Positions 52,102-62,607 of a stretch of 64,000 bases of DNA are shown here, in pieces. Source of the stretch: Blepharisma japonicum. Its lineage: Eukaryota; Ciliophora; Heterotrichea; Heterotrichida; Blepharismidae. Location of the stretch: the NCBI GenBank assembly GCA_949751835.1, contig CATKHK010000010.1, forward strand, positions 62,001-126,000, written 5' to 3'. Each line of letters opens with the position of its first letter. Position 1 is the first letter of the stretch. The notes beneath the pieces are model-generated. The model searched no databases and was not told the DNA's origin. It saw nothing but the letters and a program-made list of their open reading frames with translations. The translations under genes were made by a program, and so were the position numbers.

Positions 52102-52773
52102 TTACAAACTATTAATCAGTGCTTTTACCTGTTCGGATAGGTGAGACTCTGCAATGGTATGCCCCCTTTGCAGCTCAATGATTTCGTTTATTATCAAAAT
52201 GAATTTTCGGTGCAAATTGTCAGTTAATTCGTCAATGGATCGGGATATGAGAGGCCCTCTTTCGTAGACTTCCATGTTGAATTTTTTCATGACTTCTAAG
52301 ATTCGCTGGTGCTTGGAATTGATGTCTTGGAGAATTTGGTTCGATAGGACCATTGTGTACTTTATGCAGTCTTTTACGACTTTGTCGGGGTCTTCTTGGT
52401 CTTCTTTTACTTGAAGATAAATGACTTGGGCACTTAAGCTGTTGATCTTTTGCATGCCTTTTTTGATAGCTTGGACTAGTAAGTAGTCGACAAGTTTTAC
52501 TTGGAATAAATTATCTATAGATTGAATATCAAGAGTATTCATCTGAGATTGCTTCAAAATTAGTTTAAAAGTATCATTAAAATCCAATAAAGAGTAATCA
52601 ACTTCAAACTCAATAGGTGAATGCTGCGAAAGTTGTATATTGACACAAACTTTATTTTTCTTTTTCTTAAAATCAAATTGAATATTCGTTATCTTAGAAT
52701 AAGGTGACTGAGGTTGGCTACTTGCTGAGCGCAGTAGCCCAGCTATACCTTTTGCACTATCAGATAAATCCAT
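52102..52773 (-). CDS. Unknown helical protein, 223 aa
   Basis: Complete frame without TGA, start context CTTATAAATGG. Residues 25-75 alternate polar and hydrophobic (ITNIQFDFKKKKNKVCVNIQ), suggesting a beta strand pair; the rest is helical (SKHQRILEVMKKFNMEVYE, KFILIINEIIELQRG). No recognised family. It sits between the MA3 gene (28 bp) and the ankyrin gene (14 bp) on the same strand, which argues for independent, very short promoters rather than an operon. Confidence 0.6.
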   Translation of the reverse strand: MDLSDSAKGIAGLLRSASSQPQSPYSKITNIQFDFKKKKNKVCVNIQLSQHSPIEFEVDYSLLDFNDTFKLILKQSQMNTLDIQSIDNLFQVKLVDYLLVQAIKKGMQKINSLSAQVIYLQVKEDQEDPDKVVKDCIKYTMVLSNQILQDINSKHQRILEVMKKFNMEVYERGPLISRSIDELTDNLHRKFILIINEIIELQRGHTIAESHLSEQVKALINSL

Positions 52774-52787
52774 TTATAAGATATAAA

Positions 52788-53777
52788 TTAATTTTTACGA
52801 GCTGAATAACGCTGGAGCAAGGAAAAAGTAAGGCTGCCTTCTTTAGCAATATCAAATAAAGTAAGCCCATTCATTGAAGGAATACTCACATCTGCTCCTG
52901 CGTCTAATAAGATTTTCACCATTTCAGGGAAATCAAGCTTTGCTGCCAAAAAGACTGGGCTTCGACGTGAAATGTCGACCTCATTGATTTTGGCACCATT
53001 CACAATTAAAAGCTGGGCCATTGCTTTGTCATTTCTCTTGACAGCTCAATGAAGAGGGGTTTCTCCGACCGAGTCTACTATATGCACAAGCTTTTTATTA
53101 GAAGTAAAAAGCTTTTGGACGTCCATCACCCTTCCTGCTTTGACTGCTTTTATAAAATCTTCAGATTGTGGAACTGCATATGGTGCAAAATTGGTAAAAT
53201 TTTTTCAGCTTTCTCCAGGGGACTGCACAGATGATTTTATATGTGAAATTGCGTCAAATAAATCTTTCCGAATATTTTCTGTCTGTGGGCTTATCTTTAA
53301 ATAGTCGAAGTTTGGCTTCTCTGAAATTTTATTGGTCAATTCAAGACGAAATGTGTCTTCATCTTTAGGTTCTTCTTTGCTTAAATAGAAGTAATGTCTA
53401 GGTCTTTTTACTTGTTCGAAGGATTTGATTGGTACTTGAATAGAATCAAATTGTTCCCAAATGTTGAAATTTGAGTTGATTTTTCTCTTCATTTTTTTAG
53501 TTGCATTTTGGTCAATTAAATCTTGGATATTTAAGTTTGATTTGGATAAGTCAACTTGGGATTTCGTGTTTAAAACAGCAATTTGTTCAGGGATGTGGAC
53601 TATCACATCGGTTGGGCATCCAAATCGCAAAAAATTAACAGGGCTTCTATTTGTTCGGGGTCCTGTTAGTTTTGAGTCTGAACTGAACGAATTCTTAGGA
53701 GATGTGCGTCTTGTAGAAAATTTAGGACTCAAAATCAGCTGTTCATAAATCTTGTTTTTTTCTTTTACTCGTCTCAT
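52788..53777 (-). CDS. Ankyrin-repeat protein, 329 aa
   Basis: Open over 330 codons with TGA as Trp (PGESWKNF and ETPLHWAVKR; the second is a canonical ankyrin TPLHxA position with a Trp at x). The first 190 residues are basic and Ser-rich, likely disordered. The C-terminal about 130 hold three to four ankyrin repeats (ETPLHWAVKRNDKAMAQLLI, NGAKINEVDISRRSPVFLAA, LDAGADVSIPSMNGLTLFDI). Protein-interaction module; partner unknown. Ends TAA 14 bp before the start of the next gene. Confidence 0.82.
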
Positions 53778-54035
53778 ATATAATGACAGAAAAAATGAAT
53801 TTTAAATTCGTTTATTGTGTGAACTGATTTTCTGAAAAATAATTCTAATTTATTTTACTATAAAGAAATCATGTGTGAAAAATAATATTATTATTTATTA
53901 AAAATTTATGTTTTTAAAGCTAATTAATTTATGACTAAAATTGTTCATACATTTTCTGATATTTTCTTGGCCAAATATATTAATTAAACTCTTAATTGAA
54001 TAGTTATTAATTCCATTTATTCGGTATTATCAAAA

Positions 54036-55290
54036 TTATTGATTCTTAAACCAGCCTCTTGGAGCCGTGCTTGGCCTCATTAATCCTCTTTTCTTATCGC
54101 TAAACGCAGGAATACTAAAAACATGTGAACTTAATCCATGTGAATTTAACAAATTTGAAGAGCTTGCGCTTGATTTTACTCTCTTCGAAGACGTATTAGT
54201 GTTGGGTCTTTCTCTTGTTTGTGGGAAAATTCGGTCATGAAACAATGCTAATATTTCTTCATTACAAACAAGCATTTCTAGGACTTTTCTTTTGTCACAG
54301 TCTTTAAATTGATCTAATTTAATTTCTTCAGAGATCTCAATAGATTTTGCAGATCTTAAAGATTTTGAGCTTGTGGTGTTAGGCATTTTATTTCTTGCAT
54401 GAAGTAATGATAAGCTTCTTCTTTTCGTTATATCTTTTTTTACTTCTTCAATACACTGAATAAAAAAATCTTCAAGTTCTCCTTTTTCTAAAACATAATT
54501 AGATTGGGCAGATTTTTGGGCGTGAAGGCTTTTTTTAAGTATTTCTATTTGATTTTTTAAGTGTTTTATAGTCTCATTGTATCTTTCTTCGACTTTTTTT
54601 AGATCTTGCATTGTAATAAATGGTGCAGCACTCATATATTTTTTGTAGTCTTTAGATTCTCTTCCAGCATCTAAACTTTCACCTCTTTCTATAGCTAGAG
54701 GGTCCATGTCTTCGCTTCGTGGGCTTGAGAGGGTAAAATCAGGAGGATGTGACATATTACTTTCTAAATTTTCACGCAAATGTAAATTTTGTTTTTTTGT
54801 TGAAAGTACTTGTTCTTCCATGAATTTTCTATCCTCCTCTAGTGTCTGTGCTTTATTTTTCCACATTTCCATACTTCTCTTATATTCCTTGCAGATTTTA
54901 TCTAATCTTAAAGCTTCATTTCGAAACCAATCTCTTTCAGTTTCCAAAACCCTCAATTCTTCATCTCTTCTGCGTTTGATTTCTTCTTCACTGACTTTTT
55001 CTTTTAAAATTCTCATTTCCTTTTGAATCATATACATATGTCCTTTATACACGTTTAAAAAATCAGCTTCATGCTTTTGAAGGACTTTTCCTACTTGATT
55101 ATCAAGGCCCTGAAGTTATTGTTACCGAAATGCAGCTGTTTATTTGGGAATATAGTGAATTTATTGCATCAGAATTTGGGATTGTAGGGTCTAGTTCATG
55201 TTTAGTTCTTGGGATTGATGTTAAAAAGGTATGCTCGTCTTTAGGAAGTTGATAAGAGGTTTGAGAATTATTGCCATATGAGTTATCCAT
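54036..55290 (-). CDS. Coiled-coil protein, unknown, 412 aa
   Basis: Two exons joined by a 16-nt intron (55110-55125). The N-terminal 60 residues are polar (TFLTSIPRTKHELDPTIPN). A coiled coil covers about 60-190 (LKEKVSEEEIKRRRDEELRV) and another about 220-260. Then come a conserved-looking helical block (YVLEKGELEDFFIQCIEEVKK) and a C-terminal segment DKRKVLEMLVCNEEILALFH with a Ser-rich basic tail. The layout resembles ciliary coiled-coil proteins, but the family is not recognised. The start ATG 55290 gives MDNSYGNNSQTSYQ. Confidence 0.7.
55110..55125 (-). other. 16-nt intron
   Basis: GTAACAATAACTTCAG on the minus strand; the only intron here ending CAG rather than TAG. It joins NSCIS to GLDNQVGKVLQ. 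Confidence 0.8.
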
Positions 55291-55570
55291 CTTTATAATA
55301 TTTCAGTCAGTTAGTTAGAGATTTTGAGAAAATTAAGTAAAAGTAAAATCATATATATCTTAAATATAGAAGAAAATACACAGATTTGCATTATTAAATG
55401 TATAAATTTTCATTTAAAGAAAAAAGCGACTGTGGTGAAAAAATTAATAAGAAAATAAAAAATTGAGACTTCCAAAAACATAAAAGGAAATGAAATTAGT
55501 GATGTCATCTTTATTAATCCTAAGTGACAAAATAATTTGCTCAACAAACCAATTTAATATAACTAAAAGA

Positions 55571-55801
55571 TTAGTTTACGTAAACGAATGATTCGCCCAG
55601 GGTTGGCAAATATTCTTTTTTTGGTGTGTGATTCTTGCGTTTCTGATACAATTGATTTTGTGTAATTTTAAGTTGGATTGTGTGTGTCCTTGTGGGGGTT
55701 TTGGAAAGCACCGCTTTCCTTTTACTCTCAGGTGCCGAGTTAGGCACCTTAACGCAATCACTTACTGTGCTAAATGATTGCTTGCAGCAGTTTATGCCCA
55801 T
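55571..55801 (-). CDS. Small protein with predicted N-myristoylation/palmitoylation site, 76 aa
   Basis: Starts MGINCCKQSFSTVSDC: Gly2 with a small residue at position 6-7 plus Cys5-Cys6 is a typical dual acylation signal that would tether the protein to a membrane. The remainder is basic (KRKAVLSKTPTRTHTIQLK) and ends YVN. No known domain. The first 10 residues are the main evidence that it is real; composition is less AT-biased than the spacer around it. Confidence 0.55.
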   Translation of the reverse strand: MGINCCKQSFSTVSDCVKVPNSAPESKRKAVLSKTPTRTHTIQLKITQNQLYQKRKNHTPKKEYLPTLGESFVYVN

Positions 55802-57084
55802 TTTAAATATAATAAAATTACAAAACAGAACAGAAATTCACTGTTGAATTAATAATTAAGCTGCAATATGGTATTTAAATAAGTTGACAAAGCATTTAAA
55901 ATATATAAGTATTAGCCTACACCTTTTAATTTGGTGTAATGTAGTTGATAATTGACTTTGGAACAAAGATAAAATCCCGCTTAGCTCAATTACTAGAAAT
56001 TTTCAAATTAATAGCATATCAGCTTTTAAAATCTTTATCATTATAGATCTTGATATTCCAGATTGTCCTAATTTGTCTTTGGTCAATTTAAGTGCTTTAA
56101 AAACTAATTTTTCCTGCATTTTATCATATTTTTTAAATGGAAATTATAATTAATGATTGCAAGAAAGCGACCTTTATCTATAGAAAATGATCGGTTTATA
56201 TCAGCTCCAATAAAGATTATATATAAAATCATAGAAAGGGATCAAAATGCAAGATATATAACTCCCAATCATTTAGGCAAACTTTTAGGGTTTTTTAGGC
56301 TGAAAAGAGGACTGTTAATATATCTTAAACACAGCAAACGCTTGGGTGGATAAAAACTGCATATTTAGATTGCGAGATAAGTCCAGCTGCATAAGTATGT
56401 GAATTCATAATACGCAGGATACTAGTGTGGTATGCAGAAAGGAGTAGAGAAGACAGAAAGAGCTTGCTACCAGTGAAAATTCAATGCAGAAAATTTTAAA
56501 TACCAGCGATACCTCTGTAAGACTGAGAGTTAAGCTGAAATTCATCTTATTGAAAATTGAAATCTTTAGAATCAAGAAAAGGAAAGTTTTGCAAATATTT
56601 ATAGGAGTCAGTAAACTTAAGTATTTAAATCTTAAAGTTATACTTTTTTCGTGGATCTTAATTTTTGACCTTTTATTATTTTGAACATTACTTTAATGAT
56701 CTAGAGTTTTTAATTTATTTTAAACTATTATTTTTGCAAAAGTAATATAATAATTTCTAGTCTGATAAAATAATTCAAAAAACGGGCAAAAGGCTAAAAT
56801 AAGTCTTCACGGTTTCGGAACTCTTTCAATAAACTCTGAACAGAATATTTTGTTCCAATCAAATGGGAAGTTAAAAAATAGTTAAGCATTAAATATAAGA
56901 AATAAGATCTTCAAAAATCATATTAAGAGATATCATCTTGAATAATCCTTTTTCTCTCCTTTGGCTATCTATTTCAAGCCTAGAGTTTAATATTTATCAT
57001 ATAATATTTAATTATTTTTTCTCACTGCATACATTAGATTTAATGTAATTTAAATCCATTTTTAAATCATGCATTAATTATTAC
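55802..57084. other. AT-rich gap, 1.3 kb
   Basis: Contains only short frames (66 codons at 56153 and 56484) with ordinary AT-rich amino-acid content. No RNA gene recognised. Confidence 0.5.
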
Positions 57085-58890
57085 ATGAAAGAAATAAAAA
57101 GCCTCTTTTTAGCTTTATTGAAAAAAGATAGCTCCAAATCTAATCAAAGCTTAACCGAAGAAGACACGAAATCTACAAGCAACCCTCAAACCAGCATTTC
57201 TCGAGTTTTCGACTCTGAAATCGAAGATTCTTTCTTTGGATCCATAAGTGAAGGTAACGAGTCGGTTCTTGTCCAAAAAATCCCACGACGAAGCTCCCAG
57301 CCAGCTTCCGCCATTCCACTAACACACTCGAGCTCAATGAACGAAGCACTTTGGCAAGCTGCGCTGCAAAATAAGGCGGAACTATGCCGAGAATTGTTAC
57401 AAAAATCCTTCTATGGTGATGCAGTGGCTGATGTAAACTTTAAAGGTGACAATAATGACACTTCCTTACATGTCGCTGCCCAAGAAGGCTTCCTCAGGGT
57501 TTGTGAGATCTTATTAGACTATGGAGAGAGGACTGACATTGATGCCAAAAATTCCCAGGGAAGAACCGCTCTTCATATTGCCTGCATGAATGGCTATCTG
57601 CAGCTTGCCCAGCTGTTGGTAAGATCAGGAGCAGAAATAGATGTCACAGATAACGATGGAAACACTCCTTTACACTTGGCATCTCAAAATTCTCACAATG
57701 GGCTCATTATTTGACTTTTATCTAAGAAGCCAAGCCTATATATAGAAAACAATCAAGACAAAACGGCAGCTGAAGTGGCAGGCTCAGAAGAGACTGATAA
57801 AATCTTCCAAAAATACATAAATAAGTCAGGCTCCCAAACTCCGTCCTCTGGGTCCAGAGTAGAAACTCAAAGGGTTAGTATATTATACATGTCAACTGCT
57901 GAAGAGCCACAAAATCCTGAAAAAGTGAGTCCTTTTGACTTCGAGCTATTACAAGAGCTTGGGAAAGGCAGTTTTGGCGAAGTCTACCTAGTTAAGAAAA
58001 CAGTGACACAAAACCTTTATGCAATGAAAGTGTTAAGAAAAGACAGGATCATGGCACAAAATTTAATAAAATATGCTCTGACTGAAAGAAATGTAATGAG
58101 CTGCGTGAAGCATCCTTTTATTGTATCTTTAAACTATGCGTTCCAAACTCCAGAAAAACTTTTCTTGATATTGGACTATTGCCCAGGAGGCGATTTAGGA
58201 TCAATGCTTGTAAAAGAGAAAAGATTTTCTGAAGAAAAAGCCAAAATTTATCTGGCTGAAGTAACGCTTGCTTTAGAAGAACTACATAAAAAAGGGATCA
58301 TTTTTAGAGATCTCAAGCCAGACAATGTTGTAATTGATGAAGAAGGCCATGCCCTTTTGACTGATTTTGGGTTATCAAAAGAAGGAGTCCATGATAATTA
58401 TGTTACAAAAAGCTTCTGTGGGTCCTTAGCATATCTTGCTCCAGAGATGATAAAAAGGCAAGGACACGGAAAATCTGTAGACTGGTATTTGCTTGGGGTT
58501 TTATTATATGAAATGTTAGTTGGGATTCCTCCTTATTTTTCAGCAAATCGAGAAGAATTAATTTCAAACATACAAAAAGGAAAGCTGAGGCTTCCGTCGA
58601 GCTTGAGCGCAGAAGCAAAATGTTTGATTAAAACAGTAATTCTTATTTAGCTGCTTCAGAGGGATCCGAATATTAGACTTGGAGCTAGAAAAGATGCGGA
58701 AGAAATCAAAAGTCATGAATTTTTCAGAGGAATTGACTGGCAAAGCGCTTCGAGGAGAGAGTTAAGGCCGCCGATCCCTGAAAGAAAAGAACTCAAGCAA
58801 GAAAATATTGATCCGATAAAAGTGTATGGAGACCTGAGTATTGGAGAGCAAGGAAACGCGATTTCAGGGTGGTCTTTTGTATCTTGCTAG
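57085..58890 (+). CDS. Ankyrin-repeat AGC-family protein kinase, 596 aa
   Basis: Residues 1-85 are polar and Ser-rich. Ankyrin repeats cover about 86-235 (NDTSLHVAAQEGFLRVCEIL, GRTALHIACMNGYLQLAQLL, GNTPLHLASQNSHNGLIIWL, the last Trp from TGA). An AGC kinase domain starts near 284: GKGSFGEV (293-300), ATP Lys315, FRDLKPDN with Asp409, DFG 427-429, activation loop VTKSFCGSLAYLAPEM. The kinase end (RLGARKDAEEIKSHEFFRGI) is read only after removing a 15-nt intron at 58636-58650. The C-terminal tail stops at GWSFVSC, where AGC kinases carry the hydrophobic motif. Closest in layout to PKA/S6K/SGK-type kinases but with an unusual N-terminal module. Confidence 0.9.
58636..58650 (+). other. 15-nt intron
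   Basis: GTAATTCTTATTTAG; joins CLIKT to LLQRDPNIRLGAR, a conserved AGC segment, fixing both splice sites. Confidence 0.92.
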
Positions 58891-58962
58891 TGTGAATAAT
58901 AAATAAATTAATTAAGGAAATATTCTCTGATTAAAATTTATTCATTTTCATCGTGCTTATTC

Positions 58963-60129
58963 TTATGTCTCGGTTTCTTCATTTTCTACTAATTTTTCAT
59001 CATCTGACGATTTTGTGTTCTGTCTATATCTATAATTTTCTAAATTATCAATATAATAAGACAATCCTCTTTTCTTCATGTAAAACGTTATAGCTCCTCT
59101 GTGTTTATCATTTAAGCTTTCTCATTTCTTTTCTACCAAAGGCCAAGTTTGTCTTATAAACTCATCTGAAGTTTTATTGGTCCTTACCATGCTAGAATAT
59201 ATCACGCCTAATAGAAGATCGTCATAGTCAAACCAGAAAAAGCAATCCTGCAAGATTTCCCATAATTGCCAACTCCCATAATTTCTTTTTGCAAATGCGT
59301 GCACTACTTTTATATACTCAACTCGTTCCATGAATGGATAATATTTAATATAAAACTTTTCTGTTTTTTCTAAAATAATATGATCGTTTTTCACTGCAAA
59401 AAGTTGAATTGAGTCAAGGATAAATAAAATCTCTTCTGGATTTTTCTCTATAAAAGGTGTACTGTTAATAAGAAAATACAAAAGGTCTGAAGAACGCTCA
59501 GTTAATACTTTTGAGAACGCATATATAAGTTGCCCTCTATCATCACTGTTAAAAGTGTGTTTTTTAGAGATCACTATATCTTCAAATTTGGAAAAAATTA
59601 TCATTTTTTGCAAAAATGTTAGCTTTGACTTTGCAATGGAGTAGAGAAACAAAGAAATATGTTTTGATGAGTCTTCTTCATCTTTTAACCGGAGGATAAC
59701 GTCAACTAATTTTAATAAAGCTTCTTCAGTAAGAGTGTATTCAAATTTGCTAAATAAATTGATTAAATTAGAGCAGGCTATGGAATCATTCAGTTCCATA
59801 AATAAAATTTTCTCTTCAAAATAATTCAGCAAAGATATAAAAGGATCTCTTTTCCCACGCATTTGGGTTAAAACCATACCCATGCAGTATTCGTTAAGTC
59901 ATCTCATGTCTTCAGTTCGGAGATACTTTCTTAAATGGTGATCAGAAAACATAGGATCAAGTAAGGTTTCTATAAAGGAATTTAGCTGTTTTCTTACTAC
60001 TGTAGGTAGAGCTTCTGTCGCAAAACTTCTTGCTTGCAACTTTTGAGTTAATGATTGTGTAGATATGCTTGCAGCCCACCTGAAATTTTTGCTTAGGCAA
60101 TTTCTAAAAGGCAGATGGCAAAAATGCAT
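58963..60129 (-). CDS. Probable mitochondrial helical-repeat protein, 388 aa
   Basis: Open over 389 codons with TGA as Trp (EDMRWLNEY, VEKKWESLN). The N-terminus (MHFCHLPFRNCLSKNFRWAA) is rich in Arg, Ser and Ala and fits a mitochondrial presequence. The rest consists of repeating helix pairs (LINLFSKFEYTLTEEALLKL, LIYAFSKVLTERSSDLLYFL, KVVHAFAKRNYGSW), similar in rhythm to the helical repeats of mitochondrial RNA-binding proteins such as FASTK-type or OPR proteins. The family is not certain. The C-terminal tail is acidic (SSDDEKLVENEETET). A role in mitochondrial RNA handling is inference only. Confidence 0.6.
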
Positions 60130-60213
60130 ATTATATGGAAAATAGCTATCAAAAATAATAACCCACAAAAATATTTAATATCATTAATAGTTCAGTTTAA
60201 TTAATTTTATCAC

Positions 60214-61716
60214 CTACCTATCTAGCATCCTCAAAAATTCATCAAAAGAATACAGTACTTTATTATTCCCTTCCGCAGGTTCTTCAGGCTCTTCATCATA
60301 TCATTCAACTTTAACACTTTCATTTTCTCTTTTTTGGTTTCTAATTAACCTCATTTCTTCCCCTATCTTAATTAATTCTTGTTTAAACATTTCTTTCATC
60401 ACCTGAAACTCAAACTGCATTTTTTCGATAGCCAATTTATTTTGTTTGCACCCTTCTACCATTTTAAGACTATGATAAACAGCCTCGGCTTCAAGATGCT
60501 CCTTTAGGATTTTCCTTTCAATTTTTACAGTGCAACCAAAATCTTTATAAGGACACTCTATGACTTTTAAAGGGCAATTATTTGAATGGCTCTCTATATC
60601 TTTTCTTAATATAAGCTCTTGGCAATTATTAGGACATTGAATTTGTTTAAATCGACAAATATTGTCGTGGCTATGAAATAATCTTTTTGAAAGTTTCTCA
60701 TAGCAGCCACTGTTAGGACACTGAGATTTTTTGAATTCACAGATTAAATGATGATCTTCGAGCTCTTCTCTCATACAAATTACAGGACAAGATTGGCTAT
60801 CTGCATCAATTAGGTTACATTTTATGTATGTATAAGGGCAAACCTGAGAAATGTGCATGTCAGTTTCGCCTCTATGAATTAGCATCCCGCATTTTTGAGG
60901 GCAAGTTATGATGAAATTTAAGCATTCTTCTTCTAAATGTTTTTCCATATCAGAATACGGCAATATTTTTCCACATTCTAAAGAGCATGGGACTGGCCGG
61001 TATGAACATTCATCTTTTAAGTGCTTTTTTAAGTCTTTTCTCAGCACTTCTCCACACAAAAAGCTATTTTGACAAGGAATAAGGGCCATTTCACATATTT
61101 TTTCATGACTAATTAAATCAGCTTTTCTGATAACGGCATCACATCTCGCATGCCTACATTTTACAGCTAAGTCTTCCATAATTCTTCTAATAGGAATATT
61201 AGGCTGGCACTGCCCAAGATTTTGATTGCATAATGGGCATTTTCTGATATTAATTACACATTTTTCGCAGAAAAGATTATGACAGCATGGAGTTTCCACC
61301 GGGTCTTCAAATAATTCTAAGCAAATAGGACACATCCAGCGCTCATCACGGACAGTACTTGAATGCAAATTATTTGACATCGAGTTTGAAAAATTTTTCA
61401 CATCTTCACTTATCCCACTAAGTACACTGATTTCGACTTGAATTTCTTCTTTAATTTCTTCGTCTCCATCAAACCCAAAAAAACCATGCATTTCTTGGAA
61501 CCTTACATCTTCTTCTGATATGATGATTTCATCAATTCCATTTCACAAATCAAATTCTAAAGGTCTTGGCTGGTATATTTCATTGTCTTCTTTTTCATCT
61601 TCAATTATATGATGCTGCTCACTGCTCATATTGAAGGAATAATTTGAACGATTATTTCTGCTTGAAATTGGGGGCAGGGGGCAATTTCCATATAATTTTT
61701 CTTCTTCTGATGCCAT
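60214..61716 (-). CDS. RING plus TRAF-type zinc-finger protein, 500 aa
   Basis: One frame of 501 codons with TGA as Trp (EFDLWNGI, KVEWYDEE). After a 125-residue acidic N-terminus comes a C3HC4 RING (about 129-167: CPICLELFEDPVETPCCHNL, FCEKC, CPLC). Then four to five TRAF-type zinc fingers with Cys/His pairs run to about 405 (CRHARCDAVIRKADLISHEK, CSLECGKILPYSDMEKH, CPQKCGMLIHR, CPNNCQELIL). A coiled coil at about 415-465 may oligomerise it; no MATH domain follows. Likely an E3 ubiquitin ligase. Ciliates have large TRAF-like families; substrate unknown. Confidence 0.9.
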
Positions 61717-61834
61717 ACCAGTTAATTATTAGAATTTTAAGAAATTAAAATACACTAAAGAGTGCAGAAGTTAGCAGAGCTTATTAGACATGAGAAGAGC
61801 TTAACAGGATTGATTCTAATTATAATTACAAAAA

Positions 61835-62368
61835 TTAAAGAAGAAGGCATTCATGCTTTTTATTGTGTCCTGAGTTCTGCAGACAAGAGTAGCATAGTCA
61901 TCTTTTTCTTACCCCATTACTTTCTAAAGATATTGCCTGGTTATTATATCGAAAATTTTTGCTAGGGTTATACAGGGCTTCTATAGGCTCTCTTTGCACT
62001 TTCATGTTTGGCAAAGGGTTTCTTATAACAATATCTTCATCTCCGCTTTCTTCTGACACGTCTTCATCTAATGTGAAATTGGAAATTTCATGTGTGAAAA
62101 CTTGGTTAAAGTCTCCTTCATTATCATATGAAACCTTAAAACTGTTTTCAATGGTTTCTATATTATTGGGGAACCCTTCAGGGCTCATGTCATAAGATCT
62201 ATCCATAAAGCTTCCTTTATAGCCTTCTGAAGATGATTCAAAATCAGAAAAAAGCCCTGACCCAAAAGAGCTTTCTACCTTTGCGTTAGAGTCTCTGTTC
62301 TCTTGTAAATCGTTCTCTGAAGAGATTGGGATCTCTTTGTTACAATCTATTTCAGCAGCGCCTTCCAT
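61835..62368 (-). CDS. Unknown acidic protein with Cys/His tail, 177 aa
   Basis: Family not recognised. Highly acidic and Ser-rich (SSFGSGLFSDFESSSEGYKG, DEDVSEESGDEDIVI), likely disordered. TGA is read as Trp near the end (RKRWLCYSC), extending the protein by 21 residues to a possible zinc-binding CYSCLQNSGHNKKHEC before TAA 61835. If TGA were a stop the product would end at RKR. The upstream RING/TRAF-type gene is on the same strand, starting about 120 bp away from this stop. Confidence 0.55.
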
Positions 62369-62607
62369 TGCTTTTTAAAAATTTACCTGCTTGATTTATC
62401 TTGTAAGATATTTAGATAGTCAATAATAATAATTTTCCTGATTAAAATTATTGATTAATCGGTAAGCTTTGGGTAGAAGAAAATATCAAAATTTAACTTC
62501 CTCATCGGAAGATTGTTCTTTAGTTCGAGGGAAAGAGTGACTTTCTACGTTCGAAGAACACACCAAAGATAATTGTCCAAATAAATGATTCAATTATTAT
62601 TTATAAA

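Noticed and set aside
55970-56050. Possible tRNA (cttagctcaatta looks like a tRNA A-box)
   Set aside because: No matching B-box (GGTTCRANTCC), anticodon arm or acceptor pairing could be found around it.
56153-56684. Two 66-codon frames in the 55.8-57.1 kb gap
   Set aside because: Amino-acid content is what AT-rich noise gives (Lys, Ile, Leu, Phe), with no conserved motif and no start context.
61762-62195. Plus-strand frames opposite the acidic Cys/His protein
   Set aside because: They are antisense to a frame supported by acidic composition and read-through to a Cys/His tail; no motif of their own.
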